Of a DNA stretch of 64,000 nucleotides, positions 1 through 12,404 are shown piece by piece. The notes under the pieces are model-generated. The model saw only the letters and a program-made list of their open reading frames with translations, did no database searches and had not been told where the DNA came from. This stretch comes from Papio anubis (lineage: Eukaryota > Chordata > Mammalia > Primates > Cercopithecidae): assembly GCF_008728515.1 (NCBI RefSeq), contig NC_044996.1, forward strand, positions 127,401,595 to 127,465,594, read 5' to 3'. Every line of letters starts with the position of its first letter. The first letter of the stretch is position 1. A program made the translations under genes and the position numbers.

Positions 1-3000
1 ATTCACGTTGATTGAGGATTTAGCGTGTGTTGAGACCGGTAGCGTCCCACAGGTTGTGATCATGGTCGATAAAACGTGTGCTGCTGGATCCGGTTTGCAG
101 TATTTTTGTGAAGTTGCATGGATTGTTCATCCAAGGGATATTGAGTCCTAAATTCTCTTTTGTTGTATGTCTCACCCATGAGCTTTGGTATCAGGATGAT
201 GTTGGCCTCCATAAAGAAATGGATTTAAAGGGAGGATTCCCTCTTTTTTCTATTGATTGGAATAGTTTCAGAAGGGAATGGTACCAGCTCCTCCCTTGTA
301 CCTCCTGGTAGAATTGACTGTAGGAATCCGTCTGAGGTCACTTTCAAGGACTTTTTTGGTTGGTAAGGCTATTAATTGTGCCTCAATTTCCAGAACCCAT
401 AACTATTGGTCTATTCAGGGATTCAGCTTCTTCCCTGGTTTAGTCTTGGGAGAGTGTAAGTGTCCAGGAAATTATATTTTCTTCTGGGTTTTCCGTTTGT
501 TGCATGGGGTGTTTGTCGTGTTCCTCTGATGGTTGGTTTGTATTTCTGTGGGATGCATCACACTTTTGTGTATCACCATCTGATTCTTCTCTCTTTCTTC
601 TTTAATGGATCTTGCTATGAAGTCTTGTAATTTTGTTGATCTTTTTCAGAGAAAACCAGCTCTTGGATTCTGTTCGTTTTTGGAGGGTTTTGTCTCCCTA
701 TCTCCTTCCGAAAGTTCTGCTCTGATCTTAGTTATTTCGCCTTCCTGCTAGCTTTGAATGTGTTTGCTCTTGCTTCTCCTAGTTCTTTTAATTGTGATGT
801 TAAGAGTGTCAAGGAATTTTAAGATCTTTCCAGCTTTCTCTTGTGGGCATTTGGTGCTATAAATTTCCTCCACACTGCTTTCAAATGTGTCGAGGAGATT
901 CCTGGTATATTTGTATCTTTGTTCCTCATTGGTTTCCAGAGAACATCTTATTTCGACCGTTTATGTACCCGGTAGTCGTTCAGGGCAGGTTGTTTCAGTT
1001 TCCATGTGATTTGAAACCCGGTTTTGATTGAGTTTCATGAGTCCTGGAGTTCCTAGTTCGATTTGCACCTGTGGGTCTGAGAGACAGTTTATTTATAATT
1101 TCTGTTTAACACACATTTACTGAGGAATTGCTTTGCTTTATGTGATCGTTTTGGAATGGAATTAACGATGTAGTGCGAAGTATATTCTGTCGATTTGGGG
1201 GGTGCAGAGTTCTAGCCAAGTGTCCTATTAAGGTGTAGAGTTGGGTTTCAATTCCTGGATTAATCCTTGTCTCGTTGAAGTCAAATCCTAATCGTAAGCA
1301 GTGGGGTGTTGGTCTCCATTATTGTGTGGGAGTCTAAGTCTCTTTGTAGGTCTCCTGAGGACTTGCTTTATGGACTCTCTCAATTTAGGATAGATTAGCT
1401 CTTCCTGTTATGAATTGATCCTTTACCGATGCTGGCACAATGCTCAGTCTTTAATGGTTTAAAAGTCCTGTTTTATCAAGAGACCCCCTAGGTTGCAGCC
1501 TCGCTTTTTGTTTCCTCATTTGCTTGGTAGATCTTCCTCCATCCTTTATTTTGAGCCTATGTCCTCTGCATGTGAGATAGGTCTCCTGAATACAGCAAAT
1601 TGATGGGTCTTGACTCTTTGTCAGTTTGCCGGTCTGTGTCTTTAGTTGGACCCTCGGTCCATTTTACGACAGAGTTAATGTTGTTGCCGTAGAACTTGAT
1701 CCTGTCATTTGTGATATTAACTGAAGGATTTATTTTACAACTCATTAGTTGATGCGAAGTTTCTTCCCAGCATCCGATGGACTTTACATTTTGGCATGTT
1801 TTGCAGTGGCTGGTACCAGTTGTTCCTTTTCCATGTTTGGGTGCTTCCTTCAGGGATCCTCTTGTAAGGGCAGGCTTGAGGTGAGTGACAAAATCTCCTA
1901 AAGCGTGCATCTGTAGGGATTTTTGTTTCTCATATTGATGGAAACTTGGAACAGAAACGGATGAAATTCTGGGTTAAAGGTCTTTTCTTTTGGAGATATT
2001 TGAATATTATTTACTCTCTTCTGGCTTTGGAGTTTCTGCCAAGAGATCTGTATTGGTCGGTGATTCCCTTTGGCCGTGCCGACCTTTCTCTCTACCAAGC
2101 TGCCCTTAAGATTTTTCCTTCATTTCAACTTTGGTAGAATCTGACCAGTTATATTAATCTTAGGTTGCTCTTCTAGAATTATCTTTTGTGGCGTTTGTTC
2201 CAGAATTTTGAATGACATTTTAGCACTAGGTTAAGGGAAGTTCTCCTGGATGATATCCCTGAAGAGTGGTACTCCAACTTGGTTTCCCATTTCCCCTCAC
2301 TTTTCAAGGCACCCCAAAATCCAGGCCCAGTAGATTTGGTCTTTTCACATAATCCCATATTTCTTGGGAGGCTTTGGGGTCATTTTCTTTTTAACCTCTT
2401 GTACCGCTACTGCGGCTGTTCATTGTGATCCTTTAGTCGGTGATACTCTTTCTTCCAGTTGGTCGAGGAGTCCAGTTGCACAAGCTTATTGCATTGTCCG
2501 CGTATTTCCTAGAGTGTCCATGGTTTTCATCTCTATCCCAGTTCGTTTATGGCCTTCTCTGCATTGATTATTCCTTAAGTTATCCATTCTTCCATTCTTT
2601 TTTCAAAGATTTTTAGTTTCTTCGCTGGAGTGCGTGAATTCCTCCTTCAAAAGCTCTAGAGAAGTTTGATGGAGGCTAAACCTTCTCCCTCTCAACTCAT
2701 CAAAGTCATTCTCCGTCCAGCTTTGATCAAGTTTGGTGAGCTGCGTTCCTTTGGAGGATGCACTCCTGAGTTTTTGGTTTCAACATAGCTTTTCCCCATC
2801 TTTGTGGTTTATCTGCCTCCTGGTCTTTGATGCTGAAGTGAGTACTGATGGGGAACTTGCACCAACAAGGTGTCCTTCCTGTTTGTTAGTTTTCCTTCGC
2901 AGTCAGGACCCTCAGCTAATAGGTCCTGTTGGGGGAATTGCTTGAGGTCCACTCCAGACCCTGTTTGCCTGGGAGTATCCAACCTAGCAGAGGCTGCAGA

Positions 3001-3221
3001 GATGGTCTTTCACAGACAGTGTGCCTGTCACGTTGCTTACTCTAGGAAACTTCGTCTCAGGGGGTGTACCCGCTGTGTGTGAGGTGTGAGGTGTGGGGTG
3101 TTGGTCTGCTTGCCTGGGGATGTCCCAGTTGGGCTATGGGGGTCAGGGACCCGCCAGACAGGCAGTCTGTCAGTTCTCAGATCTCAGCCTCCGTGCTGGG
3201 AGATCCACTGCTCTCCCTTGC
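1..3221 (-). mobile_element. L1 LINE, minus strand, cut by window start; ORF2, ORF1 and partial 5'UTR
   Basis: Read on the minus strand this follows the primate L1 plan: part of the 5'UTR (about 3221-2800), an ORF1 start near 2799 followed by coiled-coil and RNA-binding ORF1 text to about 1785, then ORF2 from about 1712 through the endonuclease into the reverse transcriptase, leaving the window at base 1 near the stretch that normally reads HHDQVGFIPGMQGWFN. It is broken everywhere by 1-3 base insertions and deletions, with several missing blocks of tens of bases, so no long frame survives. The insertion is 5'-truncated: L1 similarity stops near 3221 inside the 5'UTR, in front of unrelated A/T-rich sequence. 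The indel load looks too high for the modest substitution level (see findings). A dead element. Confidence 0.9.
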
Positions 3222-4329
3222 ATTATTTTTAAAACCATAATTTTTAAAAGCCAACACATTCCAATAATTGCAAACACAATGGCACCACCTTGAATATGCA
3301 AGTGGGCATATTTTGCCACACTTTGGAATAAAGTGTCTCCTGTTGTCTCTAAAACTACCTTTGAGCTTCTTGTGAATCAGCCCTTGATCAGAAAGAAATG
3401 CTTAGTGTGAGTCTTGAAAAATATCCAGGCCTGCACACATCTGTTCACATACACTAGCCCGGGGGACCCAGACCTGAGCCTGGGTGCTCTGCACTTAAGA
3501 GTCTGTCGCAAAAGTACAGCTACACACCAGGAATCGAGACAGTATGTTACAAAAAGAGTCACTGGAATTGATCACCTTGGGGCTTTTCTTTTTTGCACTG
3601 TCTTGTATGTGACTTCTGCCTAAACAGTCATGGGCATCCACATGGCCTTGAGGATCGTTGGAGGCAAAATGCAAAGAGAGGATATTCCAATTTTACTGTC
3701 CAAATTAAGATCTTGAAGCCCACGGAAAAAACAAAAACAAACAAACAAAAAAAACATTTTGAAAGTGAGAGCAAGATTGGTTAAGAGGAAAGTCTCTTGC
3801 TAGAGAGAGAAATGCAGTTTCCACTGTAATAATTAACTGGAAAGAAAATGGTACTCACAATGAAATGAATGAGATATATGTATTCTCCTATGATAGTGCA
3901 CACATCCCGGTTTCCCAGGTCATGTAATTTTTCATGTAGTATGTCATGCAATATTGTCTTTGCTGTCGTGTTTCTCTCTCCCAGCACCAATGGCAACATT
4001 AGAAATAAGGGACACGAGTGGCTGCTAGAATTTTTGCTCATGCTCTTAGCACAAATCTCAGTTTGGGGAAAAGTATTCACTCATGCTAATTGAAGTTTAA
4101 AGAATGGGAAATTTTCGTGGGTGAGCTACGCTCTGATCTTGGTTATGCCTCCTTTAGGCATCATCTCCAGCTCTTCCTAAGATATATACCGCAATTAACT
4201 GTAGTGGTGAGTTCACCACTCTCTCTTGTCTATAAAGGACTCGAACTCAAAGATGATGGATTGCGAGATGAAAATGGCCCAGATCCCAGTAAATGTTGAA
4301 TTAGAACCCCCAAGGAGAATTCACAGACC
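3222..4329. other. No recognised feature
   Basis: A/T-rich sequence with an A-rich run near 3726-3760. Short open frames on both strands overlap one another and show no family resemblance. I see no gene or confident repeat. Confidence 0.4.
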
Positions 4330-4440
4330 TGCATCAGATTGTGAGCAAAAATCAAACCTTTATTGTGTACATCACTGAGCTATTGGGGTTATTTGTTGCT
4401 GCAGTATAGTCTATCCTATCTTGACTCATATAATATCTGA
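4330..4440 (+). repeat. Ancient interspersed repeat fragment ending in a 'cactgagctattggggtt' motif
   Basis: The stretch 'cctttattgtgtacatcac' followed by 'gagctattggggttatttg' and 'cctatcttgactcat' matches the 3' end of a widespread old mammalian repeat whose consensus reads roughly 'aagccactgagattttgggg' then 'cctatcctgactgatac'. Four other copies lie at 36.8, 43.0, 49.1 and 57.5 kb. I do not assign the family name. Confidence 0.5.
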
Positions 4441-5649
4441 TGATAGAGATTAATGGAAGAAGTATAATGTCCATAAGTGTGACCCAAAGAAAGCAAGCCC
4501 TAAAATGATGAGGTAGGTTTTCCAAGAGTATGGCCCCAGCTCAAAGTCCAGCACCTCAATTTATGAAGTTTCAGGCAGAGGAACTTGGCCAATGTAAAGG
4601 AAAAAAGATATCCTTCCTTTCAGGCTTTTTTTGTGGCTGAATATTTAAATTTATCTGTCATTTGTCATTTAACAGCCCTTTGCATGATTTAAATAAAAGG
4701 TAAGTTTGATTCCAAAGCACAAAACCAAGAAAAGCCAAAGCATAAAACCAATCTTTTTTTAAAGAATTTTATATCAGATAGAAAAAACTTCATAAAACCC
4801 TAGCATTATCCCTTTTGCATATCATGAGTCTACTCATTTTTTTCTTCAAGAATGAATTTTCCTTGCTTTGAGTCAACCCAGGCAGTCAAAAACACTATAA
4901 AAGATCATATAGTTTTCCTGATCAAATGTGCATGGATTATAGACTGTGCCAGCTATGGAATGCACTTTGTTTGAACTTTAAACTCATTTCAGTCCCCAGT
5001 TTTATTATCAGGTGTTGTTTTTTTCCCATACAATTTTCTCTAAGTTTCTACTCTGTTCAGGGAACAATTGAGAAGGTGGTATGCAGTTAAAATTAAAACC
5101 TGCCACTTCCCACATAAAATATGTAAATAGTACAAGGCAGTTTGCATTTCTAAAGGCAGCAACTTCAAATTATCTTAAACAGTATCAGAAAAACCATGGA
5201 TTAATTTACCCAATGTCCTCCAACCCTTCACTTTCCACAGGATTTTTATTCTAATTAATGGGAAGGAATAAACATCTGCCATTTGGTACAGTTAGTATAC
5301 TATCTGCATATGGCTGAATGCATCCCTTAATCACATTCTTCAACTTATATGAAAAGCAACCAAAATGGAAAATTTCTTATGGCTCCTGCCTTGGAAAAGA
5401 ATGCACTGGTCAATATGAAAAGATTCAGGCTATGAGGAGGTCTGGTGTGCTTATAGCTACCTTGAGTCTTAGGTGTCTAACTGAGACACTAGAGCCTCAG
5501 GGAGACTATGCAGAACTGAGCATTGGTGAAAAGCACCTGTGGAGGTCACAGCCAAAAGGCATAGGCTCATTGAAAGACTGAGACCTAATCACGGGACTAT
5601 AGAATACTTCCCTCTTCCCAAACTTTACCACCACATTACTAGGGCTCCT
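4441..5649. other. No recognised feature
   Basis: A/T-rich, with scattered short frames. The 87-residue frame at 5318-5581 (+) has no domain I recognise, and its context does not support a gene. Confidence 0.35.
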
Positions 5650-6080
5650 GTATAATAGTAAGAAATACAACTGAAAGAACTGCATGTCTCAGACCTTATT
5701 AAAGAAGCTTCTAAGAAAACACAAAGGCAACAGGGGAGACAAAAACAAGAACACGAGAGAAAATTTTAGCCTTTAACACCTACTGCTACAGCAAACCGTA
5801 AACACAGCCTAAGTCCCAGCCAGATAAACATAAAACCTTACACTAAAGACCTATTTACCTTGGTTGTTTTCATCGTACATCATGCGTGGCTTTCAACAAA
5901 AACTACAAGCCACACTAAAGCACAAAAAAACACAATCTGAAGAGACAAACCAAGCATCAGAACCAAATGCAGATACAGCAGAAATTTTGAATTATCAAAC
6001 CAGAAATTGGAAACAATTATAATTCATTTGCTTAGGGCTCTAATGGAAAAAGTCACCAACACATAAGAACAGATGATTGA
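5650..6080 (+). mobile_element. L1M LINE, ORF1-region part 1
   Basis: The text 'cagaaattttgaattatc' and 'gggctctaatggaaaaagt' matches the ORF1 region of old L1M elements. The element is split here by two Alus and resumes at 6709 with no loss of register ('aagaacagatga' flanks both). Its left boundary is diffuse. Confidence 0.75.
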
Positions 6081-6400
6081 GGCCAGGCGTGGTAGCTCAC
6101 ACCTGTCATCCCAGCACTTTGGGAGGCCGAGGCGGGCAGATCACCTGTGGTCAGGAGTTTGAGACCAGCCTGGCCAACATAGTGAAACCCTATCTCCACC
6201 AAAACTACAAAAATTAGATGGGCATGGTAGTGCGTGCCTGTAGTCTCAGCTACTTAGGAGGCTGAGGCACGAGAATCACTTGAACCCAGGAGGCAGAGGT
6301 TGCAGTGAGCCGAGATTGTGCCACTGCACTCCAGCCTGGGTGACAGAGTGAGACTCCATCTCAAAAAAACAAACAAACAAACAAACAAAAAACAACCAGA
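6081..6400 (+). mobile_element. Alu, plus strand, with (caaa)n tail
   Basis: Begins 'ggccaggcgtggtagctcac' and has both arms, ending 'gagactccatctcaaaaaaa' with a (caaa)n tail. It is inserted in the L1M. The left target repeat 'aagaacagatga' is at 6065-6076. The second copy lies after the next Alu, so the two Alus share one target site. Confidence 0.95.
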
Positions 6401-6403
6401 TGG

Positions 6404-6708
6404 GCCAGGCATGGTGACTCATGCCTTTAATCCCAGCACTTTGGGAGGATCACCTGAGATCGGGCAGATCACCTGAGGTCGGGAGTTCGAGACCAGCCTG
6501 ACCGACATGGAGAAACCAAATCTCTACTAAAATTACAAAATTACGTAGGCGTGGTGGTGCATGCCTGTAATCCCAGCTACTCGGGAGGCTGAGGCAGGAG
6601 AATCGCTTGAACCCGGAAGGCAAAGGTTGCAGTGAACCGAGATCGCACCATTGCACTCCAGCCTGGGCAACAAGAGTGAAACTCCATCTCAAAAACAAAC
6701 AAACAAAC
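6404..6708 (+). mobile_element. Alu, plus strand, nested behind the first Alu
   Basis: Begins 'gggccaggcatggtgactc', has two arms and a (caaa)n tail. It contains a short local duplication ('cacctgagatcgggcagat' followed by another 'cacctgaggtcgggag'). It sits directly behind the tail of the preceding Alu, so it probably inserted into that A-rich tail. Confidence 0.95.
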
Positions 6709-7560
6709 AAGAACAGATGAGTGATGTAAGAAGAGAGGTGGAAACTCTAAGATTAAACAACCAAAAGGAAATGCTAGAAATCAAGAACACTGTAACAGAA
6801 ATGAAGAATGCATTTGCATTTGTTGGTTTTGGCAATAGACTGGACACAGCTGAGAATCAGTGAGCTTGAAGATATGCCAATAGAAACTTCCAAAACTGAA
6901 ATTCAGAGAGAAAAAAGAAACAGACACAACAAAACATCTAGGCACTGTGAGACAATTACAAAAGATATCACATACACATAATGGAAATACTAGAAAAAAA
7001 AAGACAGAAGAGAGCAGAAGGAATATTTGAAATAATAGCCACTGAGAATTTTCCAAAATTAATGGTAGACACCAAACCACAGATCCAGGAAGCTCAGATA
7101 ACACGAAGTAGGTTATATACCAAAAGGTCCACATCTAGGCATGTTATATTCAAACTGCAGAAAATCAAAGACAAAGAGAAAAAAATTGAAACAAAAAAGA
7201 AATACCTTACCTATAGAAAAGCAAGAAAAGTACGAACAAGTAAATAGATTTATCTCGGATTTCTCTTCAGAAACCATATGAGCAAGAAGAAAGTAGAGGA
7301 AAATATTTAAAGTGTTCAAATTTTAAAAAAACACCACCCTCGCATACTGTATCCAGTGAAATTAACCTTCAAGAGTAAAGGAAAAATAAAGACTGTCTCA
7401 GACAAACAAAAATTGAGGAAATTTGTCACCTGTAGGCATTCATTACCTGTGGGGTCATTCAATACAGTCTCCTACGGCAACTGGTTGACTAAATCAGAAA
7501 AAGAAGCCCAAAACTTAGAATCTTACCTCACACCAATTCCACAAAATAAGTTCTTGGTGT
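6709..7560 (+). mobile_element. L1M LINE, ORF1-region part 2
   Basis: Resumes the L1M interrupted at 6080: 'gaaatgctagaaatcaagaa', 'actggacacagctgagaatc', then the conserved run 'gacaccaaaccacagatcca' near 7069 and 'cctctcagacaaacaaaaa'-like text near 7395. The same segment recurs in the L1M at 18.23 kb. Frame is broken repeatedly. Confidence 0.85.
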
Positions 7561-8057
7561 GTTAATGATTAAAAGAAAAACACAAATTTAAACAAATGCT
7601 TAAATCATATTGAGATAGTAACAAACTTTCCAGGTATAAAGCAGAGAGTGACATAAATATGATCATCTAAAAACACCAGAAATAAAAGTAAAAGGCAAAT
7701 GACCAACCAGAGAAAATTTTTGCACTGTATTTGATATTTTTCATCTATGTATTTTTAAAATTAGTTTCTTTTAAAAGATGCAATCCTAATGGGAAAAAAT
7801 AGTTGAAGAATATGATAGACACTTCACAAAAAAAGAAATACAAATGGTTAATAAATGTGTGAGAGAGAATGTTCAACTTCCAACTAAGAAAGGAATGCAA
7901 ATTAAAACAATACTGTTTTCGCCTTTCAAGTTGATAATCACGTTTACAAATTAGACTTCTCTGTTTTGACAAATATTGTGATATGAATAGTCTTATTACT
8001 TTCATCAAACACTAAGATTTCCTGAAGGGCAATTTGGCAATATGGATCAGTGGCCTT
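7561..8057 (+). mobile_element. Old L1 3'-region remnant (left part)
   Basis: Phrases such as 'gaaatacaaatggttaataa' and 'ggcaatttggcaatatgg' are typical of the 3' ORF2/3'UTR of old L1M elements. It is very diverged and is interrupted by an Alu at 8078. Confidence 0.55.
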
Positions 8058-8077
8058 AGAAAATCGTCATGAACTTG

Positions 8078-8375
8078 GTGGGGCAAGGTGACTCATGCCT
8101 GTAATCCCAGCACATTGGGAGGCCAAGGCAGGTAGATTGCTTGAGCTCACAAGTTCAAGGCCAGCCCAAGAAGTATCGCGAGACCCTATCTCTACTAAAA
8201 ATACAAAAAATTATCCGGGTGTGGTGGCATGGGCCTGTGGTCCCAGCTACTTGGGAGGCTGAGGTGGAAGGATCGCTTGACCCCAGGAGGCAGAGATTGC
8301 AGTGAGCTGAGACCACACCACTGCACTCCAGCCTGGGTGAGACCCTGTCTCAAAATATAAAAAGAAAAAAAGAAA
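8078..8375 (+). mobile_element. Alu, plus strand, with perfect target-site duplication
   Basis: Two-armed Alu with a mixed A/G tail. The flanking 'aaaatcgtcatgaacttg' occurs at 8060-8077 and again at 8378-8395, a perfect duplication extending to 20 bases with the adjoining 'ag'. This fixes both insertion boundaries inside the older L1. Confidence 0.95.
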
Positions 8376-8395
8376 AGAAAATCGTCATGAACTTG

Positions 8396-8870
8396 ACCCA
8401 ATAATTCTAATTCTAGGAATTATCATCAGAATAATCATCAGAAGCTTGTGAATGATGAACATACAAGGATTGTCCACCCAGCTTTGTCTGTAATAGAAAA
8501 ATCTTGGGAATAACCTACAGGCATGGCTAAATAAGTGGTGGCACATTTATTTAATAAAACTTTAAGCATCTTCGAAAGAACGTATTTTCAAGGAATATTT
8601 AACCATATGAGAAAATGCTTTAGAATATAAAGGGAAAAGTGAGATACAAAACCGTATATTTTATATCCTAATTTTATAGTAAAATGCATGAGGAAAGCAA
8701 TGAAGAAATGTTAATGGCAGTCTCAGTAGTGAAATTATGGGTGGTTTCTAGTTTCTTCTTTATTCTTTTCAATGTTTCCCCCCATATTTTCTATAATAAA
8801 AAGTTTTTACCTTTATAATCAGGAAAAAAGTAAATGAAATGTTATAAACCTTTTCCGCTTAATCATATTG
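8396..8870 (+). mobile_element. Old L1 3'-region remnant (right part)
   Basis: Continues the interrupted element: 'gacccaataattctaattct', 'aaataagtggtggcacattt' and a closing 'ttttctataataaaaagttt', characteristic of L1M 3' ends. Non-functional. Confidence 0.6.
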
Positions 8871-9078
8871 CTAGAGGGAAATTCTATTCTACCTTGATTA
8901 TTTGTAAAGTTGAACAGGTGTTTGTCAGACCTGGTAGAGCCTGTGTGCATTAAGGACTGACTCCAGGCCAGCTATTCGGATGGGCCCTAGAAACTCCCAC
9001 TTTTTTACTCAGGTAGCTTCCGAGTTCATTGTTTTCCATACCAGTCTTGTCTGTGCACAACTTGAAAGGGTGAAAAAC
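8871..9078. other. No recognised feature
   Basis: Short single-copy-looking stretch between the L1 remnant and a half-Alu. Confidence 0.4.
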
Positions 9079-9205
9079 ATTTTTTTTGAGACAGAGTCTT
9101 GCTAATGTTGCCCAGGCTGATCTCGAGCTCCTGAGCTCAGGCAATCTTCCTGCCTTGGCCTCCCAAGTAGCTAGGACTACAGGCACGCACCACCATGCCC
9201 AGTGG
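9079..9205 (-). mobile_element. Alu monomer/fragment (FLAM-like), minus strand
   Basis: A T-run followed by 'gagacagagtcttgctaatg' and ending 'caccaccatgcccagtgg' corresponds to roughly half an Alu in reverse orientation. Either a free left monomer or a truncated old Alu. Confidence 0.8.
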
Positions 9206-9439
9206 CCTGAAGTGTGGAATTTTTAAACAACTCAGGTGAGATTCCTCAGAAAATGTATTTGGTTGGTAGCTGCGTACTCAGTGAAGAAGTGAAAGTAATG
9301 GGGACTAAAGGTGGGGGATTCCTTGAAAAGCATTCGTTTCACTTCCAATTATTTAGAAAGAAAGGAAAGGAGGAGAGCACTCCTTGGATCTAAAAAAGAA
9401 ATCAGTGCAGTGTCCATTGAGGGTCACTGTTCCCGTTGC
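9206..9439. other. No recognised feature
   Basis: Nothing recognisable. An overlapping 68-residue frame has no domain. Confidence 0.35.
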
Positions 9440-9960
9440 GTAATACTGTGTAACAAATCACTCCAAAGCTTAATGACTCAAAGCAATACTCATTTACCCT
9501 CTCTCGTGGCTTTCTGAAGCTTAGCTAGGTGGTTCTGGCTTAGGGTCTCTCATGAGGTTGCAGTTAAGGTGTCAGCCAGAGCTTCAGTCATCTGAGGCTC
9601 GCCTGGCACTGGCGTCACTACAAAAAATCAGTTCCAAGATGGCTCACGCACATGGCTGGCAAGTTGGTGCAAGCTGTTGTCTCTAGGTCTCAGTTCCTAT
9701 GTGGGACCCTATACAGAGCTGAAGAGGTGTGCTCATAGCATGGTGGCTGGCTTCCCCCAGAAGGAACAATCCAAGGCAGATGCTGCGATGCTTTTTATAA
9801 CCTAGCTGGGAAGTCACACACTGTCATTTCAGCAATATATGATTGGTGACATTTCAGCCCTATTCAATGAGGGAAAGGTGGGAATACCAGGATGCAGGAA
9901 TCATTGGAGGCCATCATGGAGGCTGATGACCCTTTTGTTTAGGCATGGTTCCCACCTCCC
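9440..9960 (-). mobile_element. MaLR (MLT1-like) LTR, degraded
   Basis: On the listed strand 'taatactgtgtaacaaatca', 'agcttaatgactcaaagcaa' and later 'ggctggcttcccccagaagg' follow the reverse complement of old MaLR-type LTRs. No internal retroviral sequence is attached. Subfamily not assigned. Confidence 0.55.
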
Positions 9961-10198
9961 TCAGTGTGAAAGGAAGTTGACCCATCCTTAACATCACTGG
10001 TGGGTTTCATTGGGCTAAATGTAATAATGGCCCCTTTGACAATAATAGGTTCAACACCCCAAGCCTAAGCCAATTAGCACATGGCATTCTCCCAGCTTCC
10101 AGGATTGTTCAGGGGTTGGTATATGACAAGATTCAGACCAATGAGGCATAAAAGGACACTTTCAAGGAGCTTATTAACATGGAGCCACCAGGTTCGGT
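9961..10198. other. No recognised feature
   Basis: Short single-copy-looking spacer. Confidence 0.35.
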
Positions 10199-11557
10199 TG
10201 ATTTTTAATGTAGGTGCCAAGAATGGGAAAATGACAGTTTCTTTAATAACTAGTGTTCGGAAAACTGGATATTCACAGGCAGAAGGATGAAAATAGACCT
10301 TTACCTCACCCATTATACAAGAAGAAACTCAAAATGGGTTAAAGACTTAAATGTAAGGACCAAAACTGTAAGATTACTAGAAGAAAACACAGGGGGAAAG
10401 CTTCATGACATTGGTCTGGGCAGTGATTTCCCGGGTATAGCCCCAAAAGCACGGGAAACAAAAGCAAAAATAGACAAATGGGATTACACCAAACTAAAAA
10501 GCTTCTGCATAGTTAAGGAAACAACACAGTGAAGAGACAATGGGCAGATTGGGAGAAAATATTTGCAAATCATACATTGGTTAGGGGGCTAATATTCAAA
10601 ATATATGAGGAACTCAAACTACTCAATAAGAAGAAAACACATAACCTCATTTAAAAATGGGTAAAGGACCTGAATAGACATTTTTCAAAAGAAAACATTC
10701 AAATGGCCAACAGGTATTTGAAAGAAAAATGCTCAACATCACTAATCATCAGAGAAATGCAAATTAAAACCATACTGAGATATCACCTCATACCTGTTAT
10801 AATGGCTATTATAAAGAAGATGAAAGGTAACAAGTGTTGGTGAGAATGTGGAGAAAAGGGAACCCTTGTACACTGTTGGTATTGTAAATTAATGCAGCCA
10901 TTTTGGAAAACAGTATGGAAGTTCTTCAAAAAACTGAAAATACTGATTTAATATACCCGCTTCTGGGTATATATCCAAAGGATATGAAATGATTATGTCA
11001 AAGAGATGATAGCACTCCCATGTTTCTTGCAGCGTTATTCACAATAGCCAAAACACAGAAACAACAGACAAGTGAATTTTTAAAATGTGGTGTATATATA
11101 CACAACGGAATGCTATTCAACCTTTAAAAAGCAGGAAATTCTGCCATTTGTGACAATATAGATGAACCTAGAAGACATTGTGCTAAGTGAAGTAAGCCAG
11201 GCACAGAGAGACAAATCCACATGATCTCACTTATATGTGGTATCTAAAAAAGTCGAACTTAGAGAACTAAGAGGCTGAGGATGTGGAACAGGAAAGGTCA
11301 AAGGGTACAAAGTTTCAGTTAGGAGGAATAAGTTTTGGTGATCTATTGCACCACATGGTAACTTCATTAATAATAATGTATATTTCACAATAGCTAAGAG
11401 AGTGGATTTTAAATGTCACTGCAAAGAAATGGTAAGTATTTGAGGTGATGGATTTGTTCATTAACTTCATTTGATCATTCCATAATGTATACATGTATCA
11501 GAAACACATTGTACTGCATAAATATATACAATTATTAACTGTCAATTAAAAATAAAA
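10199..11557 (+). mobile_element. L1 (L1MA/L1PB-type) ORF2 C-terminus and 3' end
   Basis: Runs from 'ggtgccaagaatgggaaaat' through 'gggttaaagacttaaatgta', 'tgatctcacttatatgtggt' and the 3'UTR to 'caattaaaaataaaaaga'. It is a 5'-truncated copy carrying only the last part of ORF2 and the 3'UTR. The 81-residue frame at 10287-10532 is a surviving piece of ORF2. The same ORF2 segment appears at 47.2-48.2 kb. Confidence 0.9.
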
Positions 11558-11561
11558 AGAA

Positions 11562-11862
11562 GGCCAGGCATGGTGACTCACACCTGTGATCCCAGCACTT
11601 TAAGAGGCTGAAGTGGGAAAATTGAGCCTAGGAGTTCAAGACAAGCCTGGGCAACATAGCGAGACCTCATCACTACAAAAAAATACAAAAATCAGCCAGG
11701 AGTGGTGGCACACACCTGTAGTCACAGCTACTCAGGAGGCTGAGGTGGGAGGATGGTTTGAGCCTCGATGGTGGAGGTTGCAGTGAGCCAATATGGTGCC
11801 ACTGCACTCCAGTCTAGGTGACAGAGCCAGACTCTGTCTCAAAAAAAGAAAAAAAAAATTAA
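11562..11862 (+). mobile_element. AluJ-like, plus strand
   Basis: Two-armed Alu from 'ggccaggcatggtgactcac' to 'gactctgtctcaaaaaaaga', with many substitutions consistent with an old subfamily. It sits directly on the A-rich end of the preceding L1. Confidence 0.93.
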
Positions 11863-12404
11863 AATTAAATGAAACTTCAAAAACATAGAGCCACCAGAAA
11901 AGATGGTTCCTGTATTCCTCAGGTGTTTTGGGTTGTGGCTCTGAACCCCAGGTGTGCTGTGGTGCCCTCTATCAGCCTTAGAATCAAGCCACTCATGGGG
12001 AAGAAGAGTCAGGAGAGTCTCAAGAGAAAAGAAGTCCGAGTCTTCACAAAACCATAGCTGATCACTGCCCTACCACTGGGCTCTTCCTTTATCTGGGCCA
12101 ATAAACCTCCCATATTTTCGAACCCACTTGAAGATAGGTTTTCTAGTACACGCAACCACGCCTGATTTTTTTTCCACTTGCAAAATGGAGATAAAAGAAA
12201 TGAAGACAAGTGCCTTGAAAACTAAAAGAAAGTTTACTCTTTAACATTTGGGATAGTTATATCTACTTGAACCAAACCCAAATTTGGGACAGCTGCCTGG
12301 ATTTGTGGACAAGAGTATCACTAAGCAGGTCTGGCCTCCAGCATTTTCTGAACCCATAATGGCTATGTTCATAAGCCAGACAGACAACAGCTCTGACGGT
12401 ACAA
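11863..12404. other. No recognised feature
   Basis: Single-copy-looking sequence. Overlapping short frames on both strands, none with a recognisable domain. Confidence 0.35.
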
